From contig DASRQS010000009.1 in NCBI GenBank assembly GCA_035696365.1, positions 124,001 through 188,000 on the forward strand: a stretch of DNA of 64,000 nt. The letters run 5' to 3'. Shown piece after piece: positions 42,620-51,627 of this stretch (position 1 is its first letter; every line of letters begins with the position of its first letter). Source of the stretch: JALYLC01 sp035696365. GTDB taxonomy: Bacteria; Actinomycetota; Thermoleophilia; Gaiellales; JALYLC01. A model generated the notes under the pieces. That model did no database searches. It had not been told where the DNA came from and was given only the letters and a program-made list of their open reading frames with translations. Made by a program: the position numbers and the translations under genes.

Positions 42620-43852
42620 GTGAAGGCGCTGGTTCCGCAGATCGCGCTCGACGACGCCGAGCAGGCCGGGCGGCGCGAGCGCTTCCCCGCCGGCGCGGCG
42701 ATCGAGTTCGCCGACCTCGAGCTGGACAGCCGCGCCGGTGCGCTCGATCGCCTGCGCGACGCCGAGCCCATCTCCTGGGTGCCCGCCCTCGGCGGCTGGC
42801 TCGTCACCTCGCACCTGCTGGCGCGCGAGCTGCTCAGCCGGCGCGACGAGTTCACCGTCTGGGCCGAGCCCAACCTGGTGCGGGCGTCGCTCGGCCTGAT
42901 GATGCTGAGCAGCGACGGCGACGAGCACACGCGGCAGCGGCGACCGTTCGAGGAGCCGTTCGGGGTGCGCCCGGTGCGCGAGCGTTTCGCCGGGCCCGTG
43001 CGCCGGCGCGTGGCTGGGCTACTCGACGAGCTCGCTCCACGCGGCGCCTGCGAGCTGGTCGCGCAGTTCGCGTCGCCCTTCGCGATCGGCGTCGCGGGCG
43101 ACGTGCTCGGCCTCTCGCTCGACGACGTCCTGCGCGTGCAGGGCTTCTACGAGGCGTTCGCGGGCGCGATGGTCTACGACGGCGATCCCGAGCCGCAGCG
43201 GCGTGCCGACGCGGCCCGCGCAGAGTTGAACGCCATCCTGCTCGCCGAGATCGAGCGCTCGCGACGGCAGCCCGACAACTCGGTCACGAGCGCCGTGGCC
43301 AACGACCCGGCGCGCGGCCTCTCGGACGACGAGATCGCGGCGCAGTTGCGGGTGATCCTCTTCGGTGCGATCGAGACGGTCGAGTCGACGCTCGCGAATG
43401 CCGTACTGCTCCTGCTGCTCAACCCCGGCGAGCTCGAGACGGTGCGCTCGGAGCCGGACTTCATGGCCAATGCGATCGAGGAGGGCATGCGCCTGATTCC
43501 GCCCGTCGCGTTCATCGAGCGCTGGACGGCGATGCCGTGCGAGCTCGGCGGCGTCGAGCTCGGCGCGGGCGAGTTCATCGGCCTCAGCACGGTCGCCGCC
43601 AATCGCGACGCGGCGGTGTTCCCCGTTCCCGAGCGCTTCGACGTGCGGCGCGGCAACGCCCGCCACCACCTCACACTGAGCCACGGCCACCACCACTGCC
43701 TCGGCTTCAATCTGGGCCGGATGCAGTGCCAAATCGCCCTGACGGAACTGTTCGACCGGCTCCCCGGGCTCGAGATCGTGCACGCGCCCGAGCCGGCCGG
43801 CTTCGCCTTCAGGAGGCCGGCGACCCTCGAGCTGCGCTGGCTCGCATCGTGA
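42620..43852 (+). CDS. Cytochrome P450
   Basis: 410 residues. I-helix LFGAIETVESTLAN (GxxET type), K-helix ExxR as EEGMRL, and the haem loop LSHGHHHCLGFNLGR with the ligand cysteine; the histidine-rich loop differs from the usual FGxGxHxC. Soluble bacterial type, no membrane anchor. GTG 42620. The last 44 bases overlap the convergent GT87 gene. Substrate and redox partners are not evident. Confidence 0.93.
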   Translation: MKALVPQIALDDAEQAGRRERFPAGAAIEFADLELDSRAGALDRLRDAEPISWVPALGGWLVTSHLLARELLSRRDEFTVWAEPNLVRASLGLMMLSSDGDEHTRQRRPFEEPFGVRPVRERFAGPVRRRVAGLLDELAPRGACELVAQFASPFAIGVAGDVLGLSLDDVLRVQGFYEAFAGAMVYDGDPEPQRRADAARAELNAILLAEIERSRRQPDNSVTSAVANDPARGLSDDEIAAQLRVILFGAIETVESTLANAVLLLLLNPGELETVRSEPDFMANAIEEGMRLIPPVAFIERWTAMPCELGGVELGAGEFIGLSTVAANRDAAVFPVPERFDVRRGNARHHLTLSHGHHHCLGFNLGRMQCQIALTELFDRLPGLEIVHAPEPAGFAFRRPATLELRWLAS

Positions 43853-45014
43853 CGAGGACGATGGCGGCCGTGAGGACCAGGTACTCGATCAGCACGGGAT
43901 AGGTGTTCGAGCCGACGAACGACGCGGTGGGAACCACGCGCCCGCCCGCGTGTGCGAGGTACATCTTGATCGAGCTCTCGTGGCCGAATGCCCACGGTGC
44001 CGCGAGCAGCAGCCAGCGCCAGTCGATGCGAGGGGCGGCGAGCACAAGCGGGACGATCAGGTAGACGAGGTAGTGCGACCAGACGACCGGGGCGGCGACG
44101 ACGACCGCGCACATGGCCGCGGCGAACGACCGCCGGTCGCCCTCGAGACCTCCCGACAACCGCCATGCAGAGACGAGCAGGCCGGTCGCAACGGCGAGCG
44201 GCAGCACGGACGCGAGCATGCCCGGCGCGCCGAGCTTGAGCGCGAGCGCGCTCATCGAGACGCCGCACCCGCCGTAGATGCGATCCCAGGCCTGCAGCAG
44301 CGCGGGGTACATGCGCATGCCCTCGAAGCCGATGACGGCCCAGCTGCCGAGCGCAAGGCCGAGGGCGATGACGACGCTCGCAAGGGACGCCTTGACCCGG
44401 CGGGTGATCAGGAGCCACGCGAGCACGGGGATCATCAGCGGCTTCACGGCCAGCGCGGCGCCCAGCGCGAGCGCCGCGATCAGCCAGCGGTCCCGGTAGC
44501 GCCAGACGACGGCCAGCGCCAGCACGAGCAGCATCTCCACCTGGCCGAGCCCGATCGCGTCGACGACCGACGGCAGCAGGAAGACGCCGCCGTAGAGTCG
44601 CCAGTCGCGCACGCCGAGCACCCAGAGCGTCAGGGCGAGGGCGACGACCAGGATCGCGCCCCACATGACCGAGGCAACCGCGAACGACAGCAGGCCGAGC
44701 GGGATGGAGAGCAGCGCGATGAAGGGCGGGTAGATGGACGGCACGCCGTCCTGGAGGCGCAGGACGCCTCCCGCCGCGTAGGGCGAGCTCCCGTGCAGGA
44801 TGTCGACGGCCGGCTGCCAGACTCCCGTGCGGAAGTCGATCGCGCGGTCGGGCGAGTTCGCGACGAGGTGGAAGCAGGCGAGGGCGGCCACTGCGACCAG
44901 CACGGCGCCGCCGAGCGTCACGGCAGCTCGAACGGCGACGTCGAAGGGCGCCGATCGGTTGCGGATGCCGGTCGCAGCCACACACGACCTATCGGCGCGG
45001 CCGCCCGCCGCCAT
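43809..45014 (-). CDS. GT87 (DUF2029) polyprenyl-linked mannosyl/glycosyltransferase-like membrane protein
   Basis: About 401 residues with ten or more membrane helices. An early extracytoplasmic segment (DFRTGVWQPAVDILHGSSPYA) contains the family's aspartate, followed by YPPFIALLSIPLGLL, QVEMLLVLAL and AVKPLMIPVLAWLL. Family members such as PimE use polyprenyl-phosphate sugars outside the membrane. ATG 45014 is preferred; GTG 45059 is possible. Two relatives lie at 51885 and 53096. Confidence 0.85.
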   Translation of the reverse strand: MAAGGRADRSCVAATGIRNRSAPFDVAVRAAVTLGGAVLVAVAALACFHLVANSPDRAIDFRTGVWQPAVDILHGSSPYAAGGVLRLQDGVPSIYPPFIALLSIPLGLLSFAVASVMWGAILVVALALTLWVLGVRDWRLYGGVFLLPSVVDAIGLGQVEMLLVLALAVVWRYRDRWLIAALALGAALAVKPLMIPVLAWLLITRRVKASLASVVIALGLALGSWAVIGFEGMRMYPALLQAWDRIYGGCGVSMSALALKLGAPGMLASVLPLAVATGLLVSAWRLSGGLEGDRRSFAAAMCAVVVAAPVVWSHYLVYLIVPLVLAAPRIDWRWLLLAAPWAFGHESSIKMYLAHAGGRVVPTASFVGSNTYPVLIEYLVLTAAIVLVTMRASAARGSPAS

Positions 45015-45067
45015 GAGAGCGTTCTCCGGCGCCGTTTGGAGAACTCCGGGCGCGGGCACGTCACCGC

Positions 45068-45415
45068 ATGCCGCCCGACGCCGTCTGGGTCACCTCCACC
45101 TACTTCGAGTCGTGGAAGGCGCGCGACTTCGACACGCTGCGGCTGCTACTGGCCGACGACGTGACCTTCGACGGGCCGCTGGCCCACCTGGACAACGCAG
45201 ACGACTGCATCAACGGCCTGCAGGAGATGTCGAAGATCGTGACCGACATCGTGGTGCGCAAGGTCTGGGTGGACGGCGACGACGTGCTCACCTGGTTCGA
45301 GCTCCACACGTCCGTGGCGAGACCCAAGCCCACGGCGAACTGGAGCAAGGTCCAGAACGGCAAGATCACGAGCATCCGCGTCGTGTTCGACGCCCGCGGC
45401 CTCGCGCCGAGCTAG
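45068..45415 (+). CDS. SnoaL-like/NTF2-fold protein
   Basis: 115 residues: STYFESWKARDFDTLRLLLADDVTFDGP is the typical NTF2-like helix-turn start, then beta strands (VRKVWVDGDDVLTWFEL, ITSIRVVFDARG). It could be a small cyclase, isomerase or ligand-binding protein. ATG 45068. It is convergent with the next gene; the stops overlap by three or four bases. Confidence 0.85.
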   Translation: MPPDAVWVTSTYFESWKARDFDTLRLLLADDVTFDGPLAHLDNADDCINGLQEMSKIVTDIVVRKVWVDGDDVLTWFELHTSVARPKPTANWSKVQNGKITSIRVVFDARGLAPS

Positions 45416-45882
45416 CCGCCGAGCGACTGCAGCGTCGCGACGAGGTCGGCCATCTGCCCGACCGGCAGATGGTCGACGGCGAAGCGCAGCGCCGTGGCTT
45501 GGAAGCCGCCGATCGCGCCCGCGTGCTCCGCGTCGTCGATCGAGCGTTCGAGGCCGCTGCGCACGGCGTTCTCGAGCTCGTGGCTGTCCACGTTGTGGTC
45601 GCGGGCGAAGCGGGCACGCGAGCTGGAGCTCGCCAGAGCGAGTGTGAGCGTCTCGCGCGAGACCCCGAAGTGACAGGCCGCGCCGTCGAGCGCCGAGAGC
45701 GCGATCTGCTGGGCGATCGCCTCGGCGCCGCCGGGATTCGTCCAGGAGCGCGGCGCGCACGGATTGCGCACGGACGAGGGCTCGTAGGAGCCGCCGCCGA
45801 GTGCGAGGTACGCCGCGGGCACGGATACGGCGAGCGCTGCCGAGCACGAGAGCACCGCGAGGGCCTGGCGCGTCGACCTCAC
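45412..45882 (-). CDS. Uncharacterised exported protein
   Basis: 156 residues: an N-terminal hydrophobic segment (ALAVLSCSAALAVSVPAAYLAL) as signal or anchor, then a helical domain (EAIAQQIALSALDGAACHFG, RETLTLALASSSSRARFA, LENAVRSGLERSIDDAEHAG). Three cysteines. No family recognised. GTG 45882 overlaps the upstream MFS stop, so the two are coupled. Confidence 0.7.
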   Translation of the reverse strand: MRSTRQALAVLSCSAALAVSVPAAYLALGGGSYEPSSVRNPCAPRSWTNPGGAEAIAQQIALSALDGAACHFGVSRETLTLALASSSSRARFARDHNVDSHELENAVRSGLERSIDDAEHAGAIGGFQATALRFAVDHLPVGQMADLVATLQSLGG

Positions 45883-47171
45883 AGCGTCACCCGCCGCGTC
45901 AGCGCGATCGGGATGAGGGCGAGGGCCGCGAGCACCGCGGCGAACAGGAAGGAGCGTTCGAACGACGACGTGGCGGCGCGGTCGAGTTGCTCGTTCAGCT
46001 GCCGCTCGAGCACCTGCAGCTGTGGTCGCTCGCGGTCGCTCGCATTCACCGCCGCGAATGAGCCGTGGATGTCGGGCAGCCGGCCCGGCTGGCTGCGGAT
46101 GTCGGCCGCGATGCGCGAGGCGAGATCGATCTTGGTGAGCGCGTCGATGTGCGCGTCCAGCACCAGCTCGGCGCCCTTCTGCGTGGCCCGCTCGCGCTGG
46201 CGTTCGAGGTCGCCCACGAACACGGGCGTGAGCAGGACGAGCCCGAGCACGACACCGGCGTGGCGCGCGGCGATCGTGACGCCGCCATGGATGGCAGCCG
46301 GCGAGCGCCCGGCCACTGCGGCCTCGGTCAGCGCACCGAGCGAGAGCGCGAGACCGGCGCCGACCAGCAGCTGCGGTGCGAGCGTCCACCCCCAGCCCGC
46401 CCCTGGCAGGAGCCCGAGCGCCGCCACACCGCCCGTCCCCAGCAGCGTCCCGGCGGCAGCGCGGGTGCGCGGGCTGGCGACGCGCCGCTCGAACGGCCCG
46501 GCGACGAGCGCCGCCGCGGGCATTGCCGTGACGACGAGCGCAGCGGAGATCGGCGGCATGCGCCAGCCCTCCACAAGCAACAGGACGAGCAGGAAGAGCA
46601 CGGCCGCAAGACCCGCCGAGAGGAGCCCGAGCGCGAGGTTGGCCGCGATGTTCGGCAAGCCGGCGCGCCCGGCCACGGCGGGCGCGCCGCGCCCGAACAC
46701 GACGAGCGCGGGAATCAGGGCCAGCGGCACCTGCACGACGAAGATCGCCTGCCAGGAGATCAGCTGCGTGAGCAGGCCGCCGATGGCGGGGCCGAGCGCC
46801 GCGCCGGCGATTCCGGCGGCGGCCCATACGCGCACCGCCCGGCGTTCGCCGCCCGCCAACCCCGGCAGCAACTCGAGGGCGGCGCACACGGCGGCCGCTC
46901 CGCCGATGCCCTGCACGGCGCGCGCGGCGATCAGGAAGCCGAGCGAGGGTGCGAGCGCACACGCGGCCGAGGCTGCTGCGAACAGCACCAGGCCGGCCGC
47001 ACAGACCTGTCCGGCGGGACGGCGTGTGGCCATGCGCGCGGCCGGGACCGCCGCGAGGGCGATCGCCAGGTTGAAGGCCGTCACGACCCAGGCGACATCG
47101 GCGACCTGTGCCGAGTACTCGCGGTAGATCGCCGGCAACGCGAGGATGACGACCGAGGCGTCGGCCAGCAC
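45879..47171 (-). CDS. MFS transporter with extracytoplasmic C-terminal loop (DHA2-like)
   Basis: 430 residues from GTG 47171, multi-span: LADASVVILALPAIYREY in helix 1, ARMATRRPAGQV in loop 2-3, ARAVQGIGGAAAV, and a soluble insert of about 80 residues (DAHIDALTKIDLASRIAADI) before the last helix. The frame continues upstream as FRRPDLRVAAVALAVG, completing helix 1, but without ATG, GTG or TTG before it enters the nitrilase gene. So the true start is uncertain: either helix 1 is short, or a rare codon such as CTG 47186 is used. Confidence 0.82.
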   Translation of the reverse strand: MLADASVVILALPAIYREYSAQVADVAWVVTAFNLAIALAAVPAARMATRRPAGQVCAAGLVLFAAASAACALAPSLGFLIAARAVQGIGGAAAVCAALELLPGLAGGERRAVRVWAAAGIAGAALGPAIGGLLTQLISWQAIFVVQVPLALIPALVVFGRGAPAVAGRAGLPNIAANLALGLLSAGLAAVLFLLVLLLVEGWRMPPISAALVVTAMPAAALVAGPFERRVASPRTRAAAGTLLGTGGVAALGLLPGAGWGWTLAPQLLVGAGLALSLGALTEAAVAGRSPAAIHGGVTIAARHAGVVLGLVLLTPVFVGDLERQRERATQKGAELVLDAHIDALTKIDLASRIAADIRSQPGRLPDIHGSFAAVNASDRERPQLQVLERQLNEQLDRAATSSFERSFLFAAVLAALALIPIALTRRVTL

Positions 47172-47208
47172 GAGCCCGACGGCCAGGGCGACCGCCGCGA
47201 CCCGAAGG

Positions 47209-48033
47209 TCAGGTCTGCGAAAGCTCGTACGCCTCCGGGCGCCTGTGCGCCAGCGAGGGCACCTGCGCTCGCACGCGTGCGAGCGCGCCGTGATCGCATT
47301 CGGCGACGATCACGCCCTGCCCGTCGGGCGCCTGCACGAGCACCGTCCCCCACGGGTCGACGATCATCGAGCGCCCGTAAGCCGTCAGCCCCGCCGGCAG
47401 TGCCCCATGCTGGTTCGCGGCCACGACGAAGCACTGATTCTCGATCGCCCGTGCCCGCAGCAGCACCTCCCAGTGATCCCTTCCGGTGCGCTCGAGGAAG
47501 GCCGCGGGCACGGTGAGGACGGTCGCTCCTGCCACGGCGTAGGCGCGATAGAGCTCGGGGAAGCGCAGGTCGTAACAGATCGTGAGGCCCACCTGGACGT
47601 CCCCGAGGGTCGCGATCTCCCCACCCGTGCCGGGAGCGTCGGTGTCGGACTCGCGCACGCGCTGGCCGGGGAGGTCGACGTCGAACTGGTGGATCTTGCG
47701 GTAGACGGCAACGCGGCGCCCGTCACGGTCGAACGCGACGCTCGTGTTGCGAAGCCGCTCGTCGCCCGCGATCCGCTCGGCCACCGATCCCGCCACGATC
47801 GCCATGCCGAGCTCGCGCGCCCAGCCCTGCACGGCTGTGAGGCGGGCGCCGTCGAGGGGCTGCGCCGCCGCGCGGATCTCGTCCGCCGAGCCGAATGCCT
47901 CCCAGCGCTCGGGCAACAGCGCGATCTCGGCACCGCTCGCAGCCGCCTCGCGCACGAATCGCTCGGCGGAGGCGAGGTTGTCGTCGGGCGTGCTGCCGGC
48001 GCGCAGCTGGATGCAGGCGATGCGCGGGTTCAC
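47209..48033 (-). CDS. Carbon-nitrogen hydrolase (nitrilase superfamily, Nit1/Nit2-like)
   Basis: 274 residues with the full catalytic triad: E42 (LLPERW), K113 (YRKIHQFD) and C153 (TICYDLRFPEL). The sequence around the cysteine resembles deaminated-glutathione amidase and omega-amidase, which hydrolyse small amides. GTG 48033. The stop overlaps the possible N-terminal extension of the MFS gene. Confidence 0.9.
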   Translation of the reverse strand: MNPRIACIQLRAGSTPDDNLASAERFVREAAASGAEIALLPERWEAFGSADEIRAAAQPLDGARLTAVQGWARELGMAIVAGSVAERIAGDERLRNTSVAFDRDGRRVAVYRKIHQFDVDLPGQRVRESDTDAPGTGGEIATLGDVQVGLTICYDLRFPELYRAYAVAGATVLTVPAAFLERTGRDHWEVLLRARAIENQCFVVAANQHGALPAGLTAYGRSMIVDPWGTVLVQAPDGQGVIVAECDHGALARVRAQVPSLAHRRPEAYELSQT

Positions 48034-48055
48034 GAGCGCACTTTATGCTCACCCG

Positions 48056-48499
48056 ATGATGCGCCGCGCGATCCTCGTCGCCATGCTCGTCCTGGCGGCC
48101 GCCGGCACCGGATCGGCCGCGGCGGATCCGGTGGTGGCCCACTTCCGCAGCCCCACGGGCAACATCAACTGCATCGGAGGCACGTCGCCCGCCTACGTCG
48201 AATGCCAGGTGCGCCACGCGGCCTGGCCGCAGAGACCGCCCAGGCCCCTCAACTGCGACCTCGACTGGGAGCCGTACAACCTCAGCCTCGGCAACCGGCG
48301 CGTCGGCATCGGCGCCTGCCGCGGCGACGTCGGGCCGCGCTGCTTCCACGACTGCACGACCCTGCGCTACGGGCGCTCGGTGAACATCGGGCCGATTCGC
48401 TGCCGCTCCGCGGCTATCGGCGTCACCTGCCGTTACGTGCACGACAAGCACGCGGGCTTCCGCATCGCACGCGAGGGCTACATCGTCTGGCGCGCGTGA
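48056..48499 (+). CDS. Secreted cysteine-rich protein, DUF6636-like
   Basis: 147 residues: signal peptide (RRAILVAMLVLAAAGTGSAAA), then FRSPTGNINCIGG, the characteristic start of DUF6636 domains, and seven cysteines likely forming disulphides. Two ATG codons in tandem (48056 and 48059). Function unknown. Its stop overlaps the acyl-CoA dehydrogenase-like GTG. Confidence 0.8.
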   Translation: MMRRAILVAMLVLAAAGTGSAAADPVVAHFRSPTGNINCIGGTSPAYVECQVRHAAWPQRPPRPLNCDLDWEPYNLSLGNRRVGIGACRGDVGPRCFHDCTTLRYGRSVNIGPIRCRSAAIGVTCRYVHDKHAGFRIAREGYIVWRA

Positions 48500-49689
48500 C
48501 GCCCGCGGCCGGAGTACGCGAGCGCGCGCTCGCCGTCGTCCGCGAGCTCGGGCCCGGGTTCGCCGAGCGCGCCGCAGGCTACGACCGGGAGCCCGCGTTC
48601 CCGTTCGAGAACTACGCCGAGCTGCGCGAGGCGGGGATGCTCGGTCTCTGCATCCCCGAGCGCTACGGCGGCATGGGAGCGAGCTTCCAGGACTACATGC
48701 ACCTCTCGGCCGAACTGGCGCGCTTCTGCCCGACCACGGCGCTGACTTACAACATGCACAGCCAGACAGCTCTCTGGACGGGGATCCTGGCCGACGACCT
48801 CGACATGCCGGCCGATCTGCGCGAGCGGCACGAGCGCATCCGCAGCGGCCTCTACCGCTGGATCCTCGAGGACGGCGCGCTCATGAGCCAGCCGCTGTCG
48901 GAGGGGATCGCGCGCGGCGCCACGGCCGGCGTCGCCACGACGGCCACGCCCGTCGCAGGCGGGTTCCACGTCAACGGCCGCAAGGTGTTCGCGTCACTGG
49001 CCGGGGCCGCCGACGCCTACAACTTCACCTGCCGAGTGGCCGGGGAGGACGGCCTGCGCTTTCTCTCGGTGCGCTCCGACAACCCCGGCGTCCGGATCGT
49101 CGGCGACTGGGATCCGCTCGGCATGCGTGGCACGGATTCGCGCACGCTGGTGTTCGAGGACGCGTTCGTCGAGGGCGACGACGAGCTGCTGCCGCCGGGC
49201 GGCTTCGACCAGCTCGCGGCACGCTGGCCACACGTCTACCTGACGCTCACGCCGACGTACATCGGGCTCATGCGCGCCGTCGTCGACTTCGTGCAGGGGT
49301 ACCTGGGCAGTACGCCGCCCGCCGGGGTTCCTGCCCGCCGCGACGTGCCGGCCAAGCAGTGGGCCTGGGCGGAGATCCAGATTGCCTACGAGCGCAGCCG
49401 GTCGCTCTGGGAATGCGCGGTCGCGGAGGCCGGCGTCGATCCGACGCCCGATCAGCTGCGCCGGGCGTGGGCCGCTTCGTACACGGCCATGGAGACCGCG
49501 CCGGAGGTCGCCGCGCTCGCGATCCGCGCCTGCGGCGGAGGCTCGCTGATGCGCAACCTGCCGCTCGAGCGGCACTATCGCGATGCGCGCTGCGGCTCGG
49601 TCATGCTGCCCTGGAGCGCCGAGGTGTGCCTCGAGTTGCTCGGCCGCTTCGGCCTCTACGAGGAGCCGGACGATCACCGCCGTGTCTGA
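48496..49689 (+). CDS. Acyl-CoA dehydrogenase-family flavoprotein
   Basis: 397 residues. N-terminal helical domain (ELREAGMLGLCIPERYGGMG), middle beta domain (GGFHVNGRKVFASLAGAADAYNFTC, DWDPLGMRGTDSRTLVFEDAFV), and a C-terminal helical domain ending near RDARCGSVMLPWSAEVCLE. The usual catalytic glutamate position is not obvious. Family members include flavin-dependent hydroxylases as well as dehydrogenases. GTG 48496. It is coupled to the hydrolase gene with an eight-base overlap. Confidence 0.88.
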   Translation: MTPAAGVRERALAVVRELGPGFAERAAGYDREPAFPFENYAELREAGMLGLCIPERYGGMGASFQDYMHLSAELARFCPTTALTYNMHSQTALWTGILADDLDMPADLRERHERIRSGLYRWILEDGALMSQPLSEGIARGATAGVATTATPVAGGFHVNGRKVFASLAGAADAYNFTCRVAGEDGLRFLSVRSDNPGVRIVGDWDPLGMRGTDSRTLVFEDAFVEGDDELLPPGGFDQLAARWPHVYLTLTPTYIGLMRAVVDFVQGYLGSTPPAGVPARRDVPAKQWAWAEIQIAYERSRSLWECAVAEAGVDPTPDQLRRAWAASYTAMETAPEVAALAIRACGGGSLMRNLPLERHYRDARCGSVMLPWSAEVCLELLGRFGLYEEPDDHRRV

Positions 49690-50485
49690 TCTGCGCGACG
49701 TCGACGCCCTACCGGTGGCCTGGCGCGAGGCGGGCTCCGGCCCGCTCGTCCTCTTCCTCGGCGGTCTCGGCACGACCCGCACGGGCTTCGACCCGCAACT
49801 GACGGCGTTCGCCTCGAGCTATCGCTGCGTGGCCTGGGACATGCCGGGCTACGGCGCCTCACCTCTGCCCCCCGGAGGCCTGTCGTTTCCGCTCCTGGCC
49901 GGAGCGGCGGCAGATCTGATCGAGACGCTCGGAGAGCAGCGGGCGCACCTGGTCGGACTCTCGATGGGCGGCCAGGTCGCACTCCACACTGCGTTGCTGT
50001 ACCCCGCGCGCGTGCGCTCCCTGGCGCTGCTCGACTCGAGCCCCGCCTTCGGGCTCGACGGCACCGATCCGGAGGCCTGGAAGCGGCTGCGGCTCGACGC
50101 CCTGGACGCCGGCGAGACGCCCGCGAGCATGGCCGAGCGCGTGCTGCGCTCGATCATGGCGCCTGCTGTCGGCGACCCCGCGCTGGCCGCGGCCGTCGCG
50201 TCGATGTCGCGCATCTCCGCCGACGGGCTGCGCGCCTCGGTCGAGTGCCTGCCCTCCCACGACGTGCGCGACCGCCTCGGCGAGATCGACGTTCCGGCGC
50301 TCGTGCTGGTCGGCGAGCACGACGAGGAGACGCCGTTCTCCTATGCCGAGGCGCTGGCCGCGGGCATCGCCGGAGCACGGCTTCAGATCATCCCGGGCGC
50401 CGGCCATATCTCGAACCTCGAGGCCCCGGTGGCAGTCAACATCGCTCTGCGCGAGCACCTCGACGCGGTGGAGGCCGGGCCATGA
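49682..50485 (+). CDS. Alpha/beta hydrolase (possible N-formylmaleamate deformylase type)
   Basis: 267 residues. Nucleophile S94 in VGLSMGG, acid in VGEHDEETP, base in GAGHISNLE; oxyanion LGGLGTTRTGF. It overlaps the flavoprotein gene upstream and the NicX/M29-like gene downstream. In nicotinate degradation the deformylase NicD, an alpha/beta hydrolase, acts directly after the dioxygenase NicX; the gene pairing here suggests an equivalent role, but generic esterase activity cannot be excluded. Confidence 0.85.
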   Translation: MSDLRDVDALPVAWREAGSGPLVLFLGGLGTTRTGFDPQLTAFASSYRCVAWDMPGYGASPLPPGGLSFPLLAGAAADLIETLGEQRAHLVGLSMGGQVALHTALLYPARVRSLALLDSSPAFGLDGTDPEAWKRLRLDALDAGETPASMAERVLRSIMAPAVGDPALAAAVASMSRISADGLRASVECLPSHDVRDRLGEIDVPALVLVGEHDEETPFSYAEALAAGIAGARLQIIPGAGHISNLEAPVAVNIALREHLDAVEAGP

Positions 50486-51516
50486 CGGAGTGGCGCTGGC
50501 TGGACGTCTTCGCGCGCCACCTGCGCGCCTGCGCACTGAGCCACGGCGACGTCGTCGCGGTGCTCTCCGAGTCGGCCAGCCGCGGCGAGCTGGTCGAGAC
50601 GAGCCGGATCGCGGCACAGATGCTGGGCGGCCGCGTCTACGACGTCGTCGTGCCGACGCCGCCCGCGACCGGCCCGGTGGCGCTGCGCTCGACGGGCGCA
50701 TCGGTCGCGCTGGCCGGCAACCGCGGCGCGATCGCGGGCCTGGCAGCCGCCGACCTCGTGATCGACTGCACCGTGGAGGGCCTGCTGCACGCGCCCGAGC
50801 TCGGCAAGATCCTGGGCGGCGGCGCGCGTGTGCTGATGATCAGCAACGAGCACCCCGAGAACTTCGAGCGCTACACCGAGGACCCGACGCTCGCAGAACG
50901 CGTGGAGCGGGGCGTGGCGCTCCTGGAGGGGGCGGCGGAGATGCGGGTGACCTCCGCCGCGGGCACCGATCTCGTGGCGCGACTCACGGGCGCGTTCCGC
51001 GCCGGATCGTCGGGCGTCGCCACGGAGCCCGGCACGATCGCCCACTGGCCGGGCGGATTGTGCCTGGCGTTCCCCGCGGCGCACAGCGTCGACGGTCTCG
51101 TCGTGCTCGCTCCCGGCGACATCAACCTCACCTTCAAGACCTACGTGCGCGAGCCGGTGCGCCTGCGCATCGAGGACGACCACGTCGTCGCGATCGAGGG
51201 CGAGGGCCTGGACGCCGAGCTCTTTCGCTCATACCTCGCCGCCTTCGGCGATCGCGAGAGCTACGCCGTCAGCCACGTCGGCTTCGGCATGAACCGGGCC
51301 GCGCGCTGGGACTACCTCGAGCTCTACGACAAGTCGCAGATCAACGGCACCGAGGCACGCGCCTTCGCCGGCAACTTCCTCTTCTCGACCGGTGCGAACG
51401 AGAACGCCGGACGCTATACGGCCGGGCATTTCGACCTGCCGATGCGCAACTGCACCGTCGCGCTGGACGGCCTGGTGGTCGTCGACGCGGGCGAGCTCAA
51501 GGGTGACCTGGCGTAG
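50482..51516 (+). CDS. NicX-like/M29-family metalloprotein (candidate 2,5-dihydroxypyridine dioxygenase)
   Basis: 344 residues. It belongs to the M29 aminopeptidase-like group that includes NicX. H265 (VSHVGFGMN), H316 and D318 (GHFDLP) form a H...HxD set at nearly the same positions as the iron ligands described for Pseudomonas NicX (as I recall, H265, H318, D320). Further conserved pieces: HSVDGLVVLAPGDINL and NGTEARAFAGNFLFSTGANENAG. ATG 50482 overlaps the hydrolase stop. If correct, it opens the pyridine ring with O2. A peptidase function is the main alternative. Confidence 0.75.
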   Translation: MTEWRWLDVFARHLRACALSHGDVVAVLSESASRGELVETSRIAAQMLGGRVYDVVVPTPPATGPVALRSTGASVALAGNRGAIAGLAAADLVIDCTVEGLLHAPELGKILGGGARVLMISNEHPENFERYTEDPTLAERVERGVALLEGAAEMRVTSAAGTDLVARLTGAFRAGSSGVATEPGTIAHWPGGLCLAFPAAHSVDGLVVLAPGDINLTFKTYVREPVRLRIEDDHVVAIEGEGLDAELFRSYLAAFGDRESYAVSHVGFGMNRAARWDYLELYDKSQINGTEARAFAGNFLFSTGANENAGRYTAGHFDLPMRNCTVALDGLVVVDAGELKGDLA

Positions 51517-51530
51517 CCATGCCGGACGCT

Positions 51531-51570
51531 TTGTGACATGAATAACTTGGGGTCTGACCCCAATTTATGC
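51531..51570. repeat. REP-like palindrome, copy 2
   Basis: The unit begins TTGTGACATGAATAAC and has core CTTGGGGTCTGACCCCAA, ending TTTATGC. It lies between the convergent NicX-like and selenoprotein genes. A related GGGGTCTCACCCCC follows at about 51603. Confidence 0.85.
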
Positions 51571-51627
51571 GGACCGAAACCGCATGAACAGGTGCACGAA
51601 CCGGGGTCTCACCCCCGCGTGTGGCAG

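Noticed and set aside
39716..42928. Minus-strand frame of 1070 codons spanning several genes
   Set aside because: It crosses an MFS gene, a hydrolase and a P450 in the wrong frame or strand and shows arginine/alanine-rich shadow composition.
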